DNA from: Treponema sp.
Lineage (GTDB): Bacteria > Spirochaetota > Spirochaetia > Treponematales > Breznakiellaceae
NCBI GenBank assembly: GCA_031267115.1
Contig: JAIRZS010000083.1
Span: 1 to 7,566, forward strand
Direction: 5' to 3'
DNA: 7,566 nucleotides
A model generated the notes under the pieces. It was given only the letters and a program-made list of their open reading frames with translations, ran no database searches and was not told the DNA's origin. This document shows, in pieces, positions 5,253-7,566 of the stretch (within the stretch, counting starts at the first letter, position 1; every line of letters begins with the position of its first letter). Both the position numbers and the translations under genes were made by a program.

Positions 5253-5281
5253 ATACTACTCCATCATTGACGCTTTTTCAA
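5253..5281 (-). promoter_or_regulatory. Promoter of the lipoprotein-LysM operon
   Basis: On the minus strand TTGAAA (5276-5281) and TAGTAT (5253-5258) are spaced by 17 bases, with an AT-rich run (TATATTATATATAAT) overlapping and following the -10. Transcription would start near 5246, leaving a leader of about 70 bases before the ATG at 5176. Shifted -10 choices such as TATAAT nearby would need a poorer spacing. Confidence 0.5.
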
Positions 5282-5284
5282 TCT

Positions 5285-5310
5285 AAAAAAACTTCCCGGG
5301 CAGGGAAGTT
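5285..5310 (-). terminator. Intrinsic terminator acting on minus-strand transcription
   Basis: AACTTCCC (5290-5297) pairs with GGGAAGTT (5303-5310) around a 5-nt loop. On the minus strand the stem is followed by a run of T (complement of the A-run at 5285-5291). It lies just upstream of the lipoprotein operon promoter, so it probably stops read-through coming from the groEL direction, although groEL already has its own terminator. On the plus strand it has no good T-tract. Confidence 0.5.
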
Positions 5311-5323
5311 ACATTATTATTGA

Positions 5324-5356
5324 GCATTCCCCAAAACCCGGTTAGTTTTGGGAAGC
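5324..5356 (+). other. Stem-loop in the leader of the PC4-like gene
   Basis: CCCAAAAC (5330-5337) pairs with GTTTTGGG (5345-5352) around a 7-nt loop; TT/AA and GC/GC extend it with two single-base bulges. It ends 17 bases before the AGGAGG of the PC4-like gene and is followed by ATATTATTTTT (5361-5371), so an attenuator or protective leader hairpin is possible. No convincing plus-strand promoter was found. Confidence 0.45.
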
Positions 5357-5385
5357 TTCTATATTATTTTTACAGGAGGTTATAT

Positions 5386-5619
5386 ATGCCGGACATTACT
5401 TTTGACATTTTAAAAGCCTACGGAGTCATTTTGGAAGAAAAGGGCGGCTGGAAGAAGGAGCTTAACCTGGTATCCTGGAACGGCAGGAATCCCAAGCTGG
5501 ACATCCGCGACTGGTCGCCGGAGCATGACAAAATGGGAAAGGGCGTGACCTTTACCCGCGAGGAGGCGGAAAAATTGACGGAAATGCTCAAAACGGCCCT
5601 GAACGACCCGGCGGATTGA
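5386..5619 (+). CDS. PC4/YdbC-family single-stranded-DNA-binding protein
   Basis: The 77-residue protein matches the bacterial YdbC/PC4 family: an N-terminal strand, then GWKKELNLVSWNGRNPKLDI with RDWSPEHDKMGKGVTFT, and a C-terminal amphipathic helix (EEAEKLTEMLKTAL). The family folds as a small beta sheet plus helix, dimerises, and binds single-stranded nucleic acid; it is the bacterial relative of the eukaryotic coactivator PC4. A role in transcription or DNA transactions is known for the fold, not shown here. The ATG at 5386 was chosen because AGGAGG (5374-5379) is 6 nt upstream. An upstream extension to 5320 would run through the leader hairpin. The gene stands alone and ends at the terminator shared with groEL. 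Confidence 0.88.
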   Translation: MPDITFDILKAYGVILEEKGGWKKELNLVSWNGRNPKLDIRDWSPEHDKMGKGVTFTREEAEKLTEMLKTALNDPAD

Positions 5620-5665
5620 CATAGGCGTACCCGGTTTTCTTTCCGAAGGGTTCCCGCGAAAAAAA

Positions 5666-5691
5666 CCCGGCGTCTGTACGCAGACGCCGGG
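5666..5691. terminator. Bidirectional intrinsic terminator between the PC4-like gene and groEL
   Basis: CCCGGCGTCTG (5666-5676) pairs perfectly with CAGACGCCGGG (5681-5691) around TACG. On the plus strand CTGTTTTT follows; on the minus strand an A7 run at 5659-5665 provides the T-tract. It therefore serves both convergent genes. Confidence 0.9.
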
Positions 5692-5724
5692 CTGTTTTTC
5701 CCGTTCTACAGCGGGCTTAACGGA

Positions 5725-7362
5725 TTAGTAATCCATTCCGCCCATTCCGCCGCCGCCGGGCATGGGGGGCGGGTCTTTCTTTTCGGGGATGTCGGTTATG
5801 GCGCACTCGGTAGTGAGGAGCAGGCTCGCAATGGACGCCGCGTTTTGCAGGGCGGAACGGGTAACCTTGGCGGGGTCGATGATGCCGGCCTTTACCATGT
5901 CTACCCATTCCAGCTTGGCGGCGTCAAACCCGACGCCTTTCTTCTCGCCCTTGGCCCGGTCGGCGATAACTGCGCCGTCAAGGCCCGCATTTTCGGCGAT
6001 CTGGCGGATGGGTTCTTCCAGGGCGCGCTTTACAATCTTGAACCCTACCTTCTCGTCGTCGGTAAGGCCGGAAAGATCGGCTTTTTCCAGGGCAATGGCG
6101 GCCTGAATCAGGGCAAGCTCGCCGCCGGGGACGATGCCTTCCTCGATGGCGGCGCGGGTGGCGGAGAGGGCGTCCTCGACGCGGTGCTTCTTCTCTTTCA
6201 GCTCCACTTCGGTAGCGGCGCCTACATTGATGACGGCCACGCCGCCGGCCAGTTTGGCAAGCCTTTCCTGGAGTTTTTCGCGGTCGTAATCGCTGGTGGT
6301 GTCTTCGATCTGGGCCTTGATCTGGGCGATCCGGTCCTGAATGTCCTTGGGCTTGCCGGAACCGTTGATGATGGTGGTATTGTCCTTGTCGATCTTGACG
6401 GTTTTGGCTGTACCGAGCTGTTTGATATCGGTATTTTCAAGCTTGATGCCCAACTCTTCGGTGACAACTTCGCCGCCGGTGAGGACGGCAATGTCTTCCA
6501 GCATGGCTTTGCGGCGGTCGCCGAAACCCGGGGCCTTGACCGCCACGGTCTTGAGAGTGCCGCGCAGGCTGTTCAGGACCAAGGTGGAAAGCGCTTCGCC
6601 GTCAACATCTTCGGCGATGATGAGGAGGGGCTTCCCGGTCTGGGCGACTTTTTCAAGCAGGGGGAGCATGTCCTTCATGGTGGAGATTTTCTTGTCGTGG
6701 ATCAGGATGTATACGTCTTCGTATACGGTGGACATGGTGTCCCGGTCGGTCACAAAGTAGGCGCTGATATAGCCCCGGTCAAACTGCATGCCTTCCACGA
6801 ATTCGATGGTGGTATCCATGGTCTTGGATTCCTCGACCGTGATAACCCCGTCTTTCCCGACTTTTTCCATGGCATCGGCTATGGTGTTGCCGATTTCGCC
6901 GTCGTTATTGGCGGAAACAGAAGCCACATGGGAAATCTCTTCCTTGTCTTTGATTTCCTTGGAATTCTTCTTGATTTCCTCGACCGCGATTCCCACGGCC
7001 TTGTCGATGCCCCGCTTGAGTTCGATGGGGGTCATCCCAGCGGCGACAGACTTGAGTCCCTCTTTGACAAGGGAGTACGCCAGTACCGTGGCGGTGGTAG
7101 TACCGTCGCCGGCCACATCGTTGGTCTTGGTAGCCACTTCTTTGAGAAGCTGGGCTCCCATGTTCTCGTAAGGGTCAGCCAATTCCACTTCTTTTGCTAC
7201 AGAGACCCCGTCTTTGGTAACCGTTGGGGCGCCGAATTTTTTGTCCAAGAGGACATTCCGTCCCTTGGGGCCCAGGGTTACCTTTACCGCGTTAGAGATC
7301 TGCTCAACTCCGGCAAGTAATTTGCGCCGCGCGTCTTCGTTGAACAACAATTGTTTAGCCAT
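5725..7362 (-). CDS. groEL: 60-kDa chaperonin GroEL
   Basis: Full-length GroEL (545 residues): it forms the double-ring ATP-driven folding chamber in the cytoplasm, working with GroES. Visible landmarks are TLGPKGRNV (29-37), DGVSVAKE (51-58), the ATP motif GDGTTT (85-90, catalytic Asp86), the apical domain (about 190-375), RVEDAL with Asp397 (E. coli Asp398), and the flexible C-terminus PGGGGMGGMDY. At 412-416 the sequence is PGGEL where most GroELs have three glycines, so Glu415 is unusual. GGAGGAG (7372-7378) lies 9 nt before the ATG at 7362. No groES sits between the start and the right edge; in T. pallidum the two genes are also apart. The leader has no CIRCE operator but has a hairpin touching the ribosome site and an inverted repeat farther up. 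Confidence 0.98.
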   Translation of the reverse strand: MAKQLLFNEDARRKLLAGVEQISNAVKVTLGPKGRNVLLDKKFGAPTVTKDGVSVAKEVELADPYENMGAQLLKEVATKTNDVAGDGTTTATVLAYSLVKEGLKSVAAGMTPIELKRGIDKAVGIAVEEIKKNSKEIKDKEEISHVASVSANNDGEIGNTIADAMEKVGKDGVITVEESKTMDTTIEFVEGMQFDRGYISAYFVTDRDTMSTVYEDVYILIHDKKISTMKDMLPLLEKVAQTGKPLLIIAEDVDGEALSTLVLNSLRGTLKTVAVKAPGFGDRRKAMLEDIAVLTGGEVVTEELGIKLENTDIKQLGTAKTVKIDKDNTTIINGSGKPKDIQDRIAQIKAQIEDTTSDYDREKLQERLAKLAGGVAVINVGAATEVELKEKKHRVEDALSATRAAIEEGIVPGGELALIQAAIALEKADLSGLTDDEKVGFKIVKRALEEPIRQIAENAGLDGAVIADRAKGEKKGVGFDAAKLEWVDMVKAGIIDPAKVTRSALQNAASIASLLLTTECAITDIPEKKDPPPMPGGGGMGGMDY

Positions 7363-7377
7363 GTTCCTTTTCTCCTC

Positions 7378-7391
7378 CGGACCTTAGTCCG
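7378..7391 (-). promoter_or_regulatory. Hairpin abutting the groEL Shine-Dalgarno site
   Basis: CGGAC (7378-7382) and GTCCG (7387-7391) pair around CTTA. On the minus strand the helix ends exactly where GGAGGAG (7372-7378) begins, sharing one base. Another small hairpin, CGGCT/AGCCG (7406-7410/7416-7420), lies farther upstream in the leader. Such structure could affect translation or mRNA stability; no function is shown. Confidence 0.4.
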
Positions 7392-7474
7392 TTTATTACC
7401 GGGTTCGGCTGAAAAAGCCGCTTAAAATAAGGCCTCCAGCAGTTTTGACCGGTTTTGTATGAATATGGATTGAC

Positions 7475-7495
7475 TCCTCATAATAATGATGAGGA
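7475..7495. promoter_or_regulatory. 7-7-7 inverted repeat between groEL and the right-hand gene
   Basis: TCCTCAT (7475-7481) and ATGAGGA (7489-7495) are perfect inverted repeats with a 7-bp spacer. It would sit near the start of groEL transcription if the promoter at 7504-7533 is used, and overlaps the start codon region of the right-hand frame, so it is placed as an operator. It differs from CIRCE (TTAGCACTC-N9-GAGTGCTAA). Confidence 0.4.
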
Positions 7496-7566
7496 ATATC
7501 TATAAAATACTAACAAACGGCACTGAATGGCAATACATTTTTGACGAGTTCGGGAATATTTATCAT
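7486..7566 (+). CDS. N-terminal part of an unidentified protein (runs off the right edge)
   Basis: From the paired ATG codons at 7486/7489 the frame stays open to the window end (27 codons). The sequence (KILTNGTEWQYIFDEFGNIY) has the balanced composition of a real soluble protein, but I do not recognise it. An in-frame TGA lies at 7471-7473, limiting the start to this place. There is no Shine-Dalgarno site, and the start lies inside the 7-7-7 inverted repeat, which weakens the call. Confidence 0.4.
   Translation, partial: MMRNIYKILTNGTEWQYIFDEFGNIYH
7504..7533 (-). promoter_or_regulatory. Possible groEL promoter
   Basis: On the minus strand TTGCCA (7528-7533) and TATTTT (7504-7509) are spaced by 18 bases. 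This would give a leader of about 135 bases carrying the inverted repeat and the two hairpins. The match is moderate and it lies within the open frame at the right edge, so it is tentative. Confidence 0.3.

Noticed and set aside
5845..7320. 491-codon open frame on the plus strand opposite groEL
   Set aside because: It is the exact antisense of a certain groEL gene; the Gly/Asp/Phe-rich product is a product of codon bias, with no domain and no ribosome site.
7363..7566. CIRCE operator upstream of groEL
   Set aside because: No TTAGCACTC-N9-GAGTGCTAA or close variant occurs; the only palindrome is TCCTCAT-N7-ATGAGGA.

Overview
The window looks like chromosomal DNA of a spirochaete, most likely a Treponema relative of the gut or termite-gut type. 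This rests on a treponeme-like GroEL, two spirochaetal-type lipoprotein leaders, a LysM envelope protein, a surface repeat of a kind I associate with gut treponemes, and fairly GC-rich DNA with AT-rich promoters. The assignment is by recognition of protein style, not by a search.

Left part (1-1706): a disturbed, mostly non-coding tract. It starts with the tail of an unidentified gene (1-93). Next comes a piece of a secreted protein with an Ig-like repeat and three DxDGDG calcium-binding repeats (54-605, open to 845). This runs head-on into the 5' end of a small lipoprotein gene on the other strand (513-839). Each reading frame looks real only on its own side of a junction near 605-663, which suggests a rearrangement or an assembly join. 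Upstream of the lipoprotein lie a two-hairpin leader (872-940) and a G9-A-G9 tract (982-1000). From 1001 to 1706 I see no convincing gene, but there is a long imperfect hairpin (1296-1339), a tandem 9-bp repeat feeding a TATAAT promoter (1455-1493), and a cluster of perfect hairpins (1516-1662) that could be a structured RNA or an intergenic repeat.

Middle part (1707-5176): ordinary genes. A cytidylate-kinase-like protein with a C-terminal BON-like domain (minus) is divergent from a Nudix hydrolase (plus). The Nudix gene converges, with three bases between stops, on a two-gene envelope operon on the minus strand: a Pro/Ala-linker lipoprotein followed by a LysM protein whose ribosome site overlaps the lipoprotein stop codon.

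Right part (5177-7566): a PC4/YdbC-type single-stranded-DNA-binding protein (plus) and groEL (minus) converge on a shared bidirectional terminator. groEL has no groES beside it within the window and no CIRCE operator. Its leader carries a hairpin touching the Shine-Dalgarno site and a 7-7-7 inverted repeat, and a further unknown gene starts on the plus strand and runs off the right edge.

No mobile element, CRISPR array, tRNA or rRNA was recognised. The parts most worth a second look are the rearranged poly-G lipoprotein locus and the hairpin cluster at 1516-1662.
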